Positions 9,405 through 18,760 of a stretch of DNA of 64,000 nt are shown one piece after another. The notes under the pieces were generated by a model that had not been told where the DNA came from, searched no databases, and worked only from the letters and a program-made list of their open reading frames with translations. Position 1 is the first letter of the stretch. Each line of letters opens with the position of its first letter. A program made the position numbers and the translations under genes. The DNA comes from Promethearchaeota archaeon (GTDB lineage Archaea; Asgardarchaeota; Lokiarchaeia; Sigynarchaeales; SOKP01), in contig JAEOTV010000068.1 of the NCBI GenBank assembly GCA_016839635.1, positions 1 to 64,000 of the forward strand. The letters run 5' to 3'.

Positions 9405-10934
9405 TTAATCATCAAAACATAAAACCCCAGGATTTAAGACATTATGAGGATCGAAAATTTTCTTGATTTTTTTTAAGGCTACCTGAGTAGAATTTTCATG
9501 TCTTTTATAAACTTCTTCAGCCCAAAGGCCATAAGGTCGATTAAAAAAGGCACCAGAATCTATTAGATTAATACTGGTTTTCAAAAACTTTTCTTTGACA
9601 CCTAAAGTTTCTTTATTATTATCAGGATTATAATATATATCAAATTCACAGTGATATGCTGTACCTTGGTTGATTGCTTGAATATAAACACCCAAATTGT
9701 TTGGAATTTGTTCCTTGACCATTCTAATATATTCTTTTATTCTTTCATAATTCGAAATGAAAAAAATATCTTGGTATCCTCCACTCAATCGTAATCTCCA
9801 AGGATTTTTATCAGCTTGACCTAAAAAATATAAAATATCATTTTCATTAATCTTTTTATTCTCTGTTATTTCAAGCTTTTTATCTTTCATAATATCATTA
9901 ATATCACCTTTTAGATATGATATTCTATCATCTGCTAATTTACCTCTTCCTGAAATAACAAATATTAAATTCCATTCAGATAATTCCTTAGATAAATGCA
10001 AAATATTATTCGAATCTTCTTTAACTAAACAAGCTAAATTGAGATTATTCAAAATTAATAATTCATCACATAAACGATATTTTAATAACTCATGCTGAAA
10101 ATCTAAGAGTTCTTCAATATTATCTGATTGAACATGATAAATTTTTTGGTTTGAGGGTAGTAATTCTAATTTAAGTGTAGCCCATGTAACAATTCCAATA
10201 CTTCCTTGTGCTCCCTGTATAACCCTAAATGGACTAAATTGAGTAGGACCCATTGGATTTACTTGAGCTTGGCCTGATTTTTTTTGTTGTCTAATACTCC
10301 CTGGTCCTGCTGCTGTTCCTGTCTTAAATAATTCACCATTTCCGAAAAAAACCTCAGTACAAAGTAATGGATCCGAACTATCCCACATATAACGTGGGAT
10401 GGTAATAGGCTCACGCTCTAATGCTGCAGTAAGAACAGATTTTGAGGTTCTGGGAGATAGGGGCATTAATAACTTTAAACCTTTTTTATGTAAGAGCGGA
10501 ATTAGGTCCGCAAAAGTTACCCCAGGTTCAACCATAGCAACTCTGTTTTTCCTATCAATACTTATTATTTTATTCAATTTAGAGAGGTTTAATATAATGC
10601 TGTTGTTATGCCGTGGAATTGTATCTCCATGGTGCCTAGGTCCTGAAGGAGAACTAACAGGAATTATAGAAAATTTTAAAGAATTAGCTAATTTTAAAAT
10701 ATTTTGAATTTGCTTTCTGTTTTTAGGCCAAATCACATATTTTGGATAATTTTTGGGAAAAAAACTGAGATCTTCCGAAAATGTCTTAAGTAAATGAGAA
10801 TCATTTGAAATATTATTTGAGCCACAAATCTTAACTAACTCATTAAAAATTTGATCTTCTCTCATACTACGTACAAAAAAAAGATATTTCTTTCTTCTTA
10901 AAATATTTCTATCTATTAAGATATTTTCATTCAA
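9405..10934 (-). CDS. Second GlcD-type FAD-linked oxidase
   Basis: FAD-linked oxidase of 509 residues, a distant relative of the protein at 5334-6902. The FAD domain is recognisable from PKYVIWPKNRKQIQNILKLA, SIILNLSKLNKIISID and AMVEPGVTFADLIPLL. The region of the second flavin segment departs from the norm, with TAAGPGSIRQQKKSGQAQ, and later FRVIQGAQGSIGIVTWATLK. The protein ends FDPHNVLNPGVLCF, the family signature. It has no Fe-S partner next to it; the response regulator lies downstream and the FixC-like gene is divergent. The ATG at 10934 adds about 24 poorly conserved residues before MREDQIF, which is an alternative start. The substrate is unknown. Confidence 0.85.
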   Translation of the reverse strand: MNENILIDRNILRRKKYLFFVRSMREDQIFNELVKICGSNNISNDSHLLKTFSEDLSFFPKNYPKYVIWPKNRKQIQNILKLANSLKFSIIPVSSPSGPRHHGDTIPRHNNSIILNLSKLNKIISIDRKNRVAMVEPGVTFADLIPLLHKKGLKLLMPLSPRTSKSVLTAALEREPITIPRYMWDSSDPLLCTEVFFGNGELFKTGTAAGPGSIRQQKKSGQAQVNPMGPTQFSPFRVIQGAQGSIGIVTWATLKLELLPSNQKIYHVQSDNIEELLDFQHELLKYRLCDELLILNNLNLACLVKEDSNNILHLSKELSEWNLIFVISGRGKLADDRISYLKGDINDIMKDKKLEITENKKINENDILYFLGQADKNPWRLRLSGGYQDIFFISNYERIKEYIRMVKEQIPNNLGVYIQAINQGTAYHCEFDIYYNPDNNKETLGVKEKFLKTSINLIDSGAFFNRPYGLWAEEVYKRHENSTQVALKKIKKIFDPHNVLNPGVLCFDD

Positions 10935-11012
10935 AAAAATAAAACTTTAATTAGTAGATACGCATTATTAAACAATTATATTTTCTGTAAGAGTTATATA
11001 AAGGAAATTCTA

Positions 11013-12413
11013 ATGAAAAATTATGATCTAATAATAGTGGGTGCGGGACCAGGAGGATCTGTTGCAGCGAAAACTGCTGCGGAAAATGGTTTAAAAACTA
11101 TTTTCTTTGAACGTAGTCGTAAACCAGGTGAAAAAAATTCTTCAGGATGTGGGTTAGGACCCCGAATGTTCAAAGATTTTCCTGAAATGATGAAAAATTT
11201 AACCCCTGATAAATGCCCCTCAATGAGAGCTGGAACTGCTTCGCGTAATTATTTTGTAAATAAAGACGACATTGTGGCAGGTTATATTATGGCTCGACCA
11301 ACAGAATCTGTTTCCTATGAACCTGCAAAATCATGGATTACTATGAATGTTTATCGTAGTGAGTTTGATCCTTGGATTGCAAAATTTGCGACTGAAGCTG
11401 GTGCTGAATTAAAGACTTCAACATTAGTCTTGGATTTGTTGAAGGAAGATGGCAAAGTATGTGGTGTAATTGATGAGAACGGAGAGAAATATAGAGCTCC
11501 TCTTGTTATTGGCGCGGATGGTGTCATATCAATGGTAGCAGAAAAATCTGGATTGAGAAATAGATGGGCTCAAAATCAAGTTACATTAACACTACAGTAC
11601 GATTTTAAAGCGTCTTCGAATAAAATCGATGATATTATGGGGGATGAAACCCTAGCAGTTTGGTGGGGTTCAAATTTTCCAGCATCTTATCAAGTCTTTT
11701 TTAATGATGGCTTTCATCAAGGATTAGGAAACTGGATGAATTGGTGGGATAACAATCCATTGTATTATTTAAATCGTGTTATTAATCTAAAATATTATCA
11801 AAGATTATTGAAGAACCTCGATGCTAATCCACGTGAACTTCAAGCTCACCTTCTTCCTTGGTTAGATTATCCTTATAATACCCATGCTGATGGTGTTATA
11901 TTAATTGGTGATGCTGGTGGTTTTCCATGTCCTCTAGAAGCAGAGGGGATATATCCTGCAATGGTAACGGGTAAAGCTGCTGCTGAAGTGGCTTCTGAAG
12001 CAATATCCTCTGGAGATGTATCAAAAGCAGTTCTTAAAAATTTTGATGAAAAATGGCAAAAAACAAGTATAGGAGAGGAATTTGCATCTGGGAGAGAGCT
12101 ATGGAATATTTGGAAAGTTTTACCTTTTAGTCCAAAAGAAACAATGTCTTGGTTTGTACCCATGATCATGGAAATTCTTGGAGGAATATTTGATTGGTCT
12201 CAACCTCATGCCAAAAGAGTACGTCAGATTGTAAGTCATGTCAAGTCATATATGCCTAAAGCGACACCATTTATCATGGCATATGTAATTCCTCTATTAA
12301 CCAAAGTTTTTGAAGACGATTTAGATAAATTAATGGATCCTAAGAAAATCATGAAAGTTTTACCTAAAATTTTAGACCTGTTGCCACAGAAAAAGAAAAA
12401 AAGAGGTGGTTAA
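11013..12413 (+). CDS. FixC/geranylgeranyl-reductase-family flavoprotein
   Basis: FAD-dependent oxidoreductase of 466 residues. It opens with a Rossmann dinucleotide motif, G10-A-G-P-G-G15 in LIIVGAGPGGSVAAK, followed by an ERSRKPGEK segment, the mid-sequence GADGVISMVAEKSG, and the second FAD contact VILIGDAGGFPCPLEAEGI. The family includes archaeal geranylgeranyl reductase, which saturates isoprenoid chains of membrane lipids, and FixC/ETF-quinone oxidoreductases. The ferredoxin gene starts 5 nt after its stop, which matches the FixCX arrangement and argues that electrons arrive through that ferredoxin. The C-terminal 90 residues carry a helical, basic tail ending KKKKRGG. The substrate could be archaeal lipids or a quinone-like acceptor. 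Confidence 0.88.
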   Translation: MKNYDLIIVGAGPGGSVAAKTAAENGLKTIFFERSRKPGEKNSSGCGLGPRMFKDFPEMMKNLTPDKCPSMRAGTASRNYFVNKDDIVAGYIMARPTESVSYEPAKSWITMNVYRSEFDPWIAKFATEAGAELKTSTLVLDLLKEDGKVCGVIDENGEKYRAPLVIGADGVISMVAEKSGLRNRWAQNQVTLTLQYDFKASSNKIDDIMGDETLAVWWGSNFPASYQVFFNDGFHQGLGNWMNWWDNNPLYYLNRVINLKYYQRLLKNLDANPRELQAHLLPWLDYPYNTHADGVILIGDAGGFPCPLEAEGIYPAMVTGKAAAEVASEAISSGDVSKAVLKNFDEKWQKTSIGEEFASGRELWNIWKVLPFSPKETMSWFVPMIMEILGGIFDWSQPHAKRVRQIVSHVKSYMPKATPFIMAYVIPLLTKVFEDDLDKLMDPKKIMKVLPKILDLLPQKKKKRGG

Positions 12414-12418
12414 TAAAA

Positions 12419-12688
12419 ATGAAAATAGAACTAGAAGTATTAACAAAACGAATTTCTGGTACAGGAGACTTCATTTCGATAGACTATAATAAATGTAATA
12501 ATTGTGAGCGTTGTTTATTCATATGTATTATGAATTTATGGCGAAAAAAAGAAGGAAAAATCCGTATTATAGACAACTATCAATCAAAATGTCTAGAATG
12601 TGCTGCTTGTTATCAAATATGTGATGCTGGGGCAATAAACTTTCAATATCCAAAAGGTGGTACAGGAATAATAATTGAAAAAGGGTAA
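12419..12688 (+). CDS. FixX-like 2[4Fe-4S] ferredoxin
   Basis: Small ferredoxin of 89 residues with two cluster motifs: C26-x2-C29-x2-C32-x3-C36 and C58-x2-C61-x2-C64-x3-C68. The second is preceded by the YQSKCLECAACYQICD block typical of FixX-type ferredoxins, and the protein ends GGTGIIIEKG, again family-like. It begins 5 nt after the FixC-like flavoprotein stop and is almost certainly cotranscribed and its partner. It ends 1 nt before the convergent aldolase gene. Confidence 0.9.
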   Translation: MKIELEVLTKRISGTGDFISIDYNKCNNCERCLFICIMNLWRKKEGKIRIIDNYQSKCLECAACYQICDAGAINFQYPKGGTGIIIEKG

Positions 12689-12689
12689 A

Positions 12690-13670
12690 TCATATATATT
12701 TCGCTTGATCTGCGGAACTTAGCACATCTTTATTTCTTTGTTTTATCATATTAATAAATTCTTGTCGAGCTAAACCTAAGTATTTTCTTGGACCAATTTG
12801 ATCTGGGTGCTCTGCTAAATATTTTCTTATCATTGCTGTAAAAACCATTCTACTATCGGTAGCAATATTAATTTTACACACTCCAAATTGAGTTGCTTTT
12901 TTTATTTGAGCTTCAGGGATCCCAAATGCTTTTTTCAAAGTCCCGCCATAATCATTAATTATCTTAGCATACTTTTGAGGTATAGAAGAAGATCCATGTA
13001 ATACGATTGGAAACTTTCCTAACCGTTTTCTAACTTCTTGCAATATATCAAACCTTAATTCTGGAATATCTTCTTCTCTTTCTACTTTAAACTTATATGC
13101 CCCATGAGATGTACCTATAGCAATTGCTAATGAATCACAACCTGTTCTATTTACAAAATCTTCTACTTGATCTGGATCAGTAAAAAAGTGATCTGTTGCT
13201 TTTACATGTTCTTCAATACCTGCAATAACTCCCAATTCTGCTTCTACACTCACATCCCTTTCATGAGCGTAATTTACTATTTCTTTTGTAATACTAATGT
13301 TTTGATCATATTCTAAATGACTTCCATCAAACATGACACTCGAAAAACCGGAGTTGATACAGGTTTTTGCTAACTCGAATGAGTTTCCATGATCCAAGTG
13401 TAATGCAATTGGTATAGCATAACCCATATCTTTCGCCATTGCAACTGCTCCCTCTACTAAATATCTAACCATTGCTCGATTTGCATATTCTCCCGCTTTT
13501 GGACTATTTTGCAGAATCACTGGTGAATTAGTTTCTCCACATCCTATAATTATAGCTTGTAGTTGTTCCAAATTACTAAAATTATATCCCGGAACAGCAA
13601 ATCTCCTTTCTAGAGCCACCTCAAACATTCTTTTTGTATTGGATAGCCCTAAGTCATTAAATGAGACCAT
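12690..13670 (-). CDS. fba: Class II fructose-bisphosphate aldolase
   Basis: Zinc aldolase of 326 residues for cleavage or synthesis of fructose-1,6-bisphosphate in central carbon metabolism. Catalytic and metal residues are visible: D93 and H94 in ALHLDHGNS, E145 in VEAELGVIAG, H189 in GTSHGAYK, H225 in VLHGSSS, and the phosphate-binding segment KINIATDSR. The C-terminus HPDQIGPRKYL is typical of this family. Class II enzymes are less usual in archaea than the FBPase/aldolase or class I types, so transfer from bacteria is plausible. A related ketose-bisphosphate aldolase specificity, such as tagatose, cannot be excluded. It is convergent with the ferredoxin gene, and tfb follows upstream on the same strand. 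Confidence 0.92.
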   Translation of the reverse strand: MVSFNDLGLSNTKRMFEVALERRFAVPGYNFSNLEQLQAIIIGCGETNSPVILQNSPKAGEYANRAMVRYLVEGAVAMAKDMGYAIPIALHLDHGNSFELAKTCINSGFSSVMFDGSHLEYDQNISITKEIVNYAHERDVSVEAELGVIAGIEEHVKATDHFFTDPDQVEDFVNRTGCDSLAIAIGTSHGAYKFKVEREEDIPELRFDILQEVRKRLGKFPIVLHGSSSIPQKYAKIINDYGGTLKKAFGIPEAQIKKATQFGVCKINIATDSRMVFTAMIRKYLAEHPDQIGPRKYLGLARQEFINMIKQRNKDVLSSADQAKYI

Positions 13671-13763
13671 AATAATAATGAAATAACTATACTAATATAA
13701 ATGTTGATAACTAAATGTACTTGAAAAATCAGAGATATATATAAGAAAATAAAATATTTTTTT

Positions 13764-14657
13764 TTATGCTGGAACGGATATCTTTAACTTATTTCTAAGT
13801 TCTTTATAACGTGAACGTAGAGTGACTTCCGTAACTCCTATTGCTTGTACAATTTGTTGTTGAGTAACCTCTTTATTTTTAAGTCTACATGCTAAATATA
13901 TTGCTCCCGCACATAAACCTTTAGGATCTTTTCCACTGATAGAAAATTTTGCTCTATATGCATTAAGAATTTTAGTTGTTAATTGCTCGATTTCTGAGTT
14001 CAATCCTAAATCTGTCATAAATTTTGGAATAAGAGATACTGGATCAGTTGATGGTGGATTTAAATTCATTTCTCTAACTAAGGTGGTATAACATCTTCGA
14101 ACATCTTTAGCGTTTACTGAAGCTTCATTTAAAATTTCTTGAAGAGTTCTAGGAAGCTTTTTCCTTCTACATGCTAAATATAAACATGCAGCAACCATAG
14201 CATTAATAGATCTACCTCTTAACAATTTCTTTTTAAAAGCTTCAATATAAAGACGCATCGCATCTTCTTTTACATAATTAGGTAAGTTCAAAATGGTGCT
14301 AATTCTTTTTAATTCCGTAGATGCAATTAATAAATTTCTTTTCTGCCATGTTATACGTGTATTCCATTTAGCAGCTCTTTTTAAATCAGGACTATTAATC
14401 TTACTTTTATCCATTACAGTACTTAATCCCATATCTGGTAATAAAATAGATATTGGAGCCCCAGTTTGCTCTCTACTATTTTTTTCTTGACTAGTATATG
14501 CTCTCCTACCATTATGTGTAAAATCAACGTTTCTTTCATGAATAACTAAACCACATTGATTACATACAACATCTCCCGTATTAATCAATGGAATTATTGA
14601 CCCCCCACATTCTGGGCATAAATTTAAATATTCACTAATTTTTGTTTTTGCATCCAT
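13764..14657 (-). CDS. tfb: Transcription initiation factor TFIIB
   Basis: Archaeal TFIIB of 297 residues, which bridges TBP-bound promoters and RNA polymerase. The N-terminal zinc ribbon has C14, C17, C32 and C35 (LCPECGGS and VCNQCGLVI). The B-reader/linker follows with SREQTGAPISILLPDMGLST. Two cyclin folds span about residues 105-195 and 205-290, the second ending in the helix-turn-helix TQQQIVQAIGVTEVTLRSRY that reads the BRE. All key elements are present, so it is expected to be functional. It is monocistronic, with a poly-T-rich spacer separating it from dnaJ. Confidence 0.96.
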   Translation of the reverse strand: MDAKTKISEYLNLCPECGGSIIPLINTGDVVCNQCGLVIHERNVDFTHNGRRAYTSQEKNSREQTGAPISILLPDMGLSTVMDKSKINSPDLKRAAKWNTRITWQKRNLLIASTELKRISTILNLPNYVKEDAMRLYIEAFKKKLLRGRSINAMVAACLYLACRRKKLPRTLQEILNEASVNAKDVRRCYTTLVREMNLNPPSTDPVSLIPKFMTDLGLNSEIEQLTTKILNAYRAKFSISGKDPKGLCAGAIYLACRLKNKEVTQQQIVQAIGVTEVTLRSRYKELRNKLKISVPA

Positions 14658-14771
14658 TATAATATCCTCATTATCTTATTTTTTTTAAATATAATAAAAC
14701 AATTGTAGACCAATTCTTAATTCCCCTCTACTTTTCATTTTTTATTTTATAACATTTATCCATATTTATTT

Positions 14772-15782
14772 TTATAAACCTACAGCTTGTAATTTTTCTA
14801 ATATATTTTTCTGGTTCCTATTCAATTTATCAGGAACTTTAACTTTAATTTTTATCAATAAATTTCCTCTTTGATTTGAATTAATTTTATAAAATCCTTG
14901 ATTTTTTAATCTTAGTAATGAAGAATCATTAGTTCCAGGTGGAACAGTAACATTTAATGTGTTTTCAACTCCAACTACTTGAATTTTTCCTCCAAGTGTA
15001 GCTGTAGTATAAGGAACTTCTTGTTCTATATAAATATCATCATCTCTTCTTTCAAATTTTGGATGCTTTCTTATATGTATGGCAATATAGAGATCTCCTG
15101 GAGAACCTCCATTTTCTCCTGACATACCTTTTCCTTTTAGACGTAATTTTTGATTATCCTTGATCCCTTTTGGAATATTTACATTTAAATTCTTCATTTG
15201 ACCCGTTGTAGGATCTTTATATTGAACTTTTTTCTTGCCTCCATAAAAAGCGTCCATAAATTCTATTTCCATATCATACCTTAAATCTTCACCCTCTCTT
15301 GGAAGAGTGCTATAATTTGGAGATCTTGCTCGTGTACTTCCTCCACCTCTCCTATTAAACACATCAAAAATATCTCCTAAATCATTAAAAAAATCATTTC
15401 CACCAGTTCCACTCCTTGAATTACCTCGATTCCCAAATATTTCACTGAAATCGAATCCTCCAGGAGAACCCGATGTGGAATAGTAATAGGTTGTACCATC
15501 TGGGCTTCTATGAACTCTATCGCCTCCTGGAGCTCCTTCCCAATTCTGATATGTTGAAGAATCTCCTTCTACAACACCAAATTTATCATACATCTCTCTT
15601 TTTTTATCATCGCTCAAAATACTGTATGCTTCATTTATCTCCTTAAATTTTTCTCCTGACTTTGGCTCATCAGGATTAACGTCAGGATGGTATTTACGAG
15701 CCATTTTACGAAATGCTCTTTTTATATCCTCTTTTGAAGCTCCTTTATTAATTCCTAGTAGTTTATAATAATCTTTTGCCAT
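14772..15782 (-). CDS. dnaJ: DnaJ/Hsp40 co-chaperone lacking the zinc-finger domain
   Basis: J-domain protein of 336 residues that stimulates DnaK ATPase. The J domain (1-65) contains H32-P33-D34. A Gly/Ser/Phe-rich linker follows (about 85-150), then substrate-binding domains I and II (from about 160) with [12 protein letters not shown] and [18 protein letters not shown]. The four CxxCxGxG repeats of class A DnaJ are absent, so this is a class B (CbpA-like) protein. It is third in a grpE-dnaK-dnaJ operon, 73 nt after dnaK, with an upstream AAGGGTTG that may serve as ribosome-binding site. Confidence 0.93.
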   Translation of the reverse strand: MAKDYYKLLGINKGASKEDIKRAFRKMARKYHPDVNPDEPKSGEKFKEINEAYSILSDDKKREMYDKFGVVEGDSSTYQNWEGAPGGDRVHRSPDGTTYYYSTSGSPGGFDFSEIFGNRGNSRSGTGGNDFFNDLGDIFDVFNRRGGGSTRARSPNYSTLPREGEDLRYDMEIEFMDAFYGGKKKVQYKDPTTGQMKNLNVNIPKGIKDNQKLRLKGKGMSGENGGSPGDLYIAIHIRKHPKFERRDDDIYIEQEVPYTTATLGGKIQVVGVENTLNVTVPPGTNDSSLLRLKNQGFYKINSNQRGNLLIKIKVKVPDKLNRNQKNILEKLQAVGL

Positions 15783-15855
15783 ATTTTACAACCCTTTTAT
15801 ATAATAATAATTTTTAAGTAAAGAATAAAAAAAATTAATAAAAAAAAAATCGAAT

Positions 15856-17763
15856 TTAATCATACTCAGCATCAACTACATTATCATCTTGACCTGTGGC
15901 TCTTCTGAATTGTTCTTCTTCAACTTCATCTTGGGTTTTTCCTTGAGAACCATATGTATTTCCTGGGGGTACATCACCCATTCCTCCAGGTGGTGCACCT
16001 TGATAAGCTCCTTGTCCTTGTTGTTGTCCATACATTCGAGATGAGACTTCATGTAATGAGTTTTGCAAAGCTTCTGAAGCAGTTTTAATTCTGCTAACGT
16101 CATCAGATTCCATCGCACTTCTTAAATCAGAGATTTTATTTAGTATATTTGATTTTAAATCTCCTATGACAGCTTCATTTTCTTTTATTAGTTTTTCAGT
16201 TTGGTAAATCAATGACTCTCCATGATTTTTAGCTTCAGTCAATTCTTTGAATTTTTTATCTTCTTCAGCATTTCTTTCAGCTTCTCTTATTTTCTGTTCA
16301 ATATCATCATCAGACATTTTAGTGGATGCTGTAATAGTTATTGATTGACTTTTTCCAGTACCTTTATCTTTTGCTGAAACATTAATAATTCCATTTTGAT
16401 CAATATCAAATGTTACTTCGATCTGTGGCATACCCCTTGGAGCTGGGGGAATTCCATTTAAATGAAATCTACCTAATGTTATATTATCTGCGGCTCTGGG
16501 TCTTTCACCTTGTAGTACATGAATTTCTACTGCTGGTTGATTATCTGCTGCTGTTGAGAAGGTCTCAGCTTTTTTGGTTGGAATTGTAGTGTTCCTTTCT
16601 ATTAATTTTGTAAAAACTCCGCCTAATGTTTCAACTCCTAATGATAATGGTGTAACGTCTAGTAATAATAAATCCTCAACTTCTCCAGTTAACACTCCAC
16701 CTTGTACCGAAGCCCCCATCGCAACACACTCCATTGGATCAATACTACGCTCTGGCGCTTTGCCTAATAAGTCCTCAAATTTCTTTTGAATGACAGGCAT
16801 TCTTGTGGGTCCACCGACTAAAATTGTTTTATCTATTTCACCCCGAGCCATCCCCGCATCTCTTAAAGCCTTCAAAATGGATGTATCTAATCTCTTTAAT
16901 ACTGGTTCAATCAGTTGTTCCAATTTTGCTCTAGTAAGTGTCATATTAAGGTGCTTAGGACCTTCGCTTGTCGCGGTAATATAGGGTAAATTTATATCAG
17001 TTGTAATCGATGTAGATAATTCAATTTTAGCTTTTTCAGCGGCTTCTCGAACTCTTTGTAATGCCATTGAATCTCCTTTTAAATCGACACCTTCATCTTT
17101 CTGAAATTCTGATACAAGATAATCAACAAGTATCTTATCCATATCTGTACCTCCTAATTGAGTATCACCAGCTGTAGAAATCACTTCAAATACTTGATTA
17201 TCCATCTCCATTATCGTAACATCAAAAGTGCCACCGCCAAGATCTAATACTGCAATTTTTAATCTTGCATTTTTCTTGTCTAATCCATAAGCTACCGCTG
17301 CGGCAGTGGGTTCGTTAATTAAACGCTTAACATTTAATCCTGCGATCCTTCCCGCATCCTTCGTAGCTTGTCTTTGATTATCGTTAAAATAAGCTGGTAC
17401 TGTAATAATAACATCAGTAACCTCTTCACCTAAATAAGCACTTGCATCTTCCTTAATTTTTCTGAGAATCATCGCAGAAATCTCTTGAGGAGAATATTCT
17501 TTACCATCGATTTTAACGGTGTAAGATGTGCCCATTTTTCTCTTTATTGCTGTTATTGTACGATCTGGATTTGAAATCGCTTGTCTTCTCGCTGGTTCAC
17601 CTACTAATCTCTGACCATCTTTCGTAAAAGCAACCACTGAGGGAAATGCTTTACCGCCTAAGGTTAATCCTTCTGCACTTGGAATAATTGTGGGTTTTCC
17701 TCCAACTAATACAGCTGCTGCTGAATTTGATGTTCCTAAGTCAATTCCTATTATTTTTGCCAT
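15856..17763 (-). CDS. dnaK: Chaperone DnaK (Hsp70)
   Basis: Complete Hsp70 of 635 residues. The nucleotide-binding domain starts [15 protein letters not shown] and includes the phosphate-2 loop [14 protein letters not shown] and the GGPTRMP adenosine motif. The substrate-binding domain and lid run from about 375, and the C-terminal Gly/Gln-rich tail ends NVVDAEYD, which is bacterial DnaK-like. Hsp70 systems are patchy in archaea and are known to have been acquired from bacteria. The gene sits between grpE and dnaJ in one operon. A GAGTGAT ribosome-binding-like site lies 5 nt before its ATG. Confidence 0.97.
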   Translation of the reverse strand: MAKIIGIDLGTSNSAAAVLVGGKPTIIPSAEGLTLGGKAFPSVVAFTKDGQRLVGEPARRQAISNPDRTITAIKRKMGTSYTVKIDGKEYSPQEISAMILRKIKEDASAYLGEEVTDVIITVPAYFNDNQRQATKDAGRIAGLNVKRLINEPTAAAVAYGLDKKNARLKIAVLDLGGGTFDVTIMEMDNQVFEVISTAGDTQLGGTDMDKILVDYLVSEFQKDEGVDLKGDSMALQRVREAAEKAKIELSTSITTDINLPYITATSEGPKHLNMTLTRAKLEQLIEPVLKRLDTSILKALRDAGMARGEIDKTILVGGPTRMPVIQKKFEDLLGKAPERSIDPMECVAMGASVQGGVLTGEVEDLLLLDVTPLSLGVETLGGVFTKLIERNTTIPTKKAETFSTAADNQPAVEIHVLQGERPRAADNITLGRFHLNGIPPAPRGMPQIEVTFDIDQNGIINVSAKDKGTGKSQSITITASTKMSDDDIEQKIREAERNAEEDKKFKELTEAKNHGESLIYQTEKLIKENEAVIGDLKSNILNKISDLRSAMESDDVSRIKTASEALQNSLHEVSSRMYGQQQGQGAYQGAPPGGMGDVPPGNTYGSQGKTQDEVEEEQFRRATGQDDNVVDAEYD

Positions 17764-17826
17764 ATTTCATCACTCTTTTTTATTTTAATTTATTTGTTTT
17801 TTTTTTTTGATTTTTTATTTTAAATT

Positions 17827-18495
17827 TTATAATTTTGATTTTTTTGAGATTTTGACCATTGCTGGTCTTAATATTTTATCTTTAAAGTAATAGCCTTTAG
17901 TTATTTCTTCTAATATCGTATTTTCAGGGAGATCATCTCGGTTTTTTTCAACTATTACCGCTTCATGTTTATAGGGATCGAATTTTTCACCTTCCGAGTT
18001 CATTGGTTTGACGCCTTCCTCAGTAAGTAGTTTTTCGAAATTCTTCACAATTAGTTCAAAACCGTTCTTAATTCCATCCATATTCTCAAAGACTTTTAGA
18101 AGATTCAATGCTCTTATTAAATCATCATAATGATCGATTAGTTTCTTTAAAATAAGTTCCATAACATATTCTCGATACCTACCGTTCTCTCGCTCTGAAC
18201 GCTTTTTATAGTTCTCAAAATCAGCGCGGACTCGTAAAAGTGAATTCATAAATTTCTCCTTTTCCTCCATCAGTTCTTTAAATTTACGCCCATCATCTTT
18301 CATATCATCGAGCTCCTTGAGCAATCTATCGTTTTGTGTCTTGATTTTCTTGTGTTCTTCATCCAACGCTTCAAATTTATCTGCCTTCGCTTTAAGCTGT
18401 TCAAAATCACTTCGCGAAATTGAAATTTGATTTGATGCCCTACGCGGAGAACCGCGTTCGCCTGTAAATCTATCAAAATACTCTTCAAATACCAT
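17827..18495 (-). CDS. grpE: Nucleotide exchange factor GrpE
   Basis: GrpE promotes ADP release from DnaK. The coiled-coil N-terminal part is followed by the conserved MNSLLRVRADFENYKKRSER block, and by the beta-domain motif DPYKHEAVIVEK with YYFKDKILRPAMVKISK at the C-terminus. The open frame extends to an ATG at 18639, but a TATA box at 18656-18663 is centred only about 20 nt above that codon. Transcription would therefore be expected to begin at or inside it. I prefer the ATG at 18495 (MVFEEYFDRF), preceded by GGGAGAT at a 9-nt spacing, giving 222 residues. Starts at 18537 and 18513 are possible. It is the first gene of the grpE-dnaK-dnaJ operon. Confidence 0.9.
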   Translation of the reverse strand: MVFEEYFDRFTGERGSPRRASNQISISRSDFEQLKAKADKFEALDEEHKKIKTQNDRLLKELDDMKDDGRKFKELMEEKEKFMNSLLRVRADFENYKKRSERENGRYREYVMELILKKLIDHYDDLIRALNLLKVFENMDGIKNGFELIVKNFEKLLTEEGVKPMNSEGEKFDPYKHEAVIVEKNRDDLPENTILEEITKGYYFKDKILRPAMVKISKKSKL

Positions 18496-18655
18496 AGGTT
18501 TTATATCTCCCATTTCTTTTACAAAATTATAATTCATATTTTTAATTTTTTTGAGTTTTAAACCCCATTTTTTTTGTATGTAATTCTTGGTTGTCAATGA
18601 AAGATTTACATACTTTAATATACCAATATTAACTTGCATATTTAAAGGTTACGTT

Positions 18656-18663
18656 TTTATAAA
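18656..18663 (-). promoter_or_regulatory. TATA box of the grpE-dnaK-dnaJ operon
   Basis: TTTATAAA, read on the minus strand inside TATTTTATAAAAA, is a good archaeal TATA match. Its centre lies about 20 nt upstream of the longest possible grpE start codon, so the usual 24-27 nt offset places the transcript start within that codon. This helps decide the grpE start. I see no clear inverted repeat for a heat-shock repressor around it. Confidence 0.5.
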
Positions 18664-18760
18664 ATAAAGCAGAAATGACGGATAGGTATGTGAAAATGGC
18701 AAAGGTGATAATTTTTTTTTAAGAAATAAATGTGTTTCATAATTTTAATGAAATGAATTT

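Noticed and set aside
15876..16118. Minus-strand frame in the dnaK tail encoding a Lys/Met-rich peptide
   Set aside because: It is an alternative frame of the Gly/Gln-rich DnaK C-terminus. The real frame is conserved.
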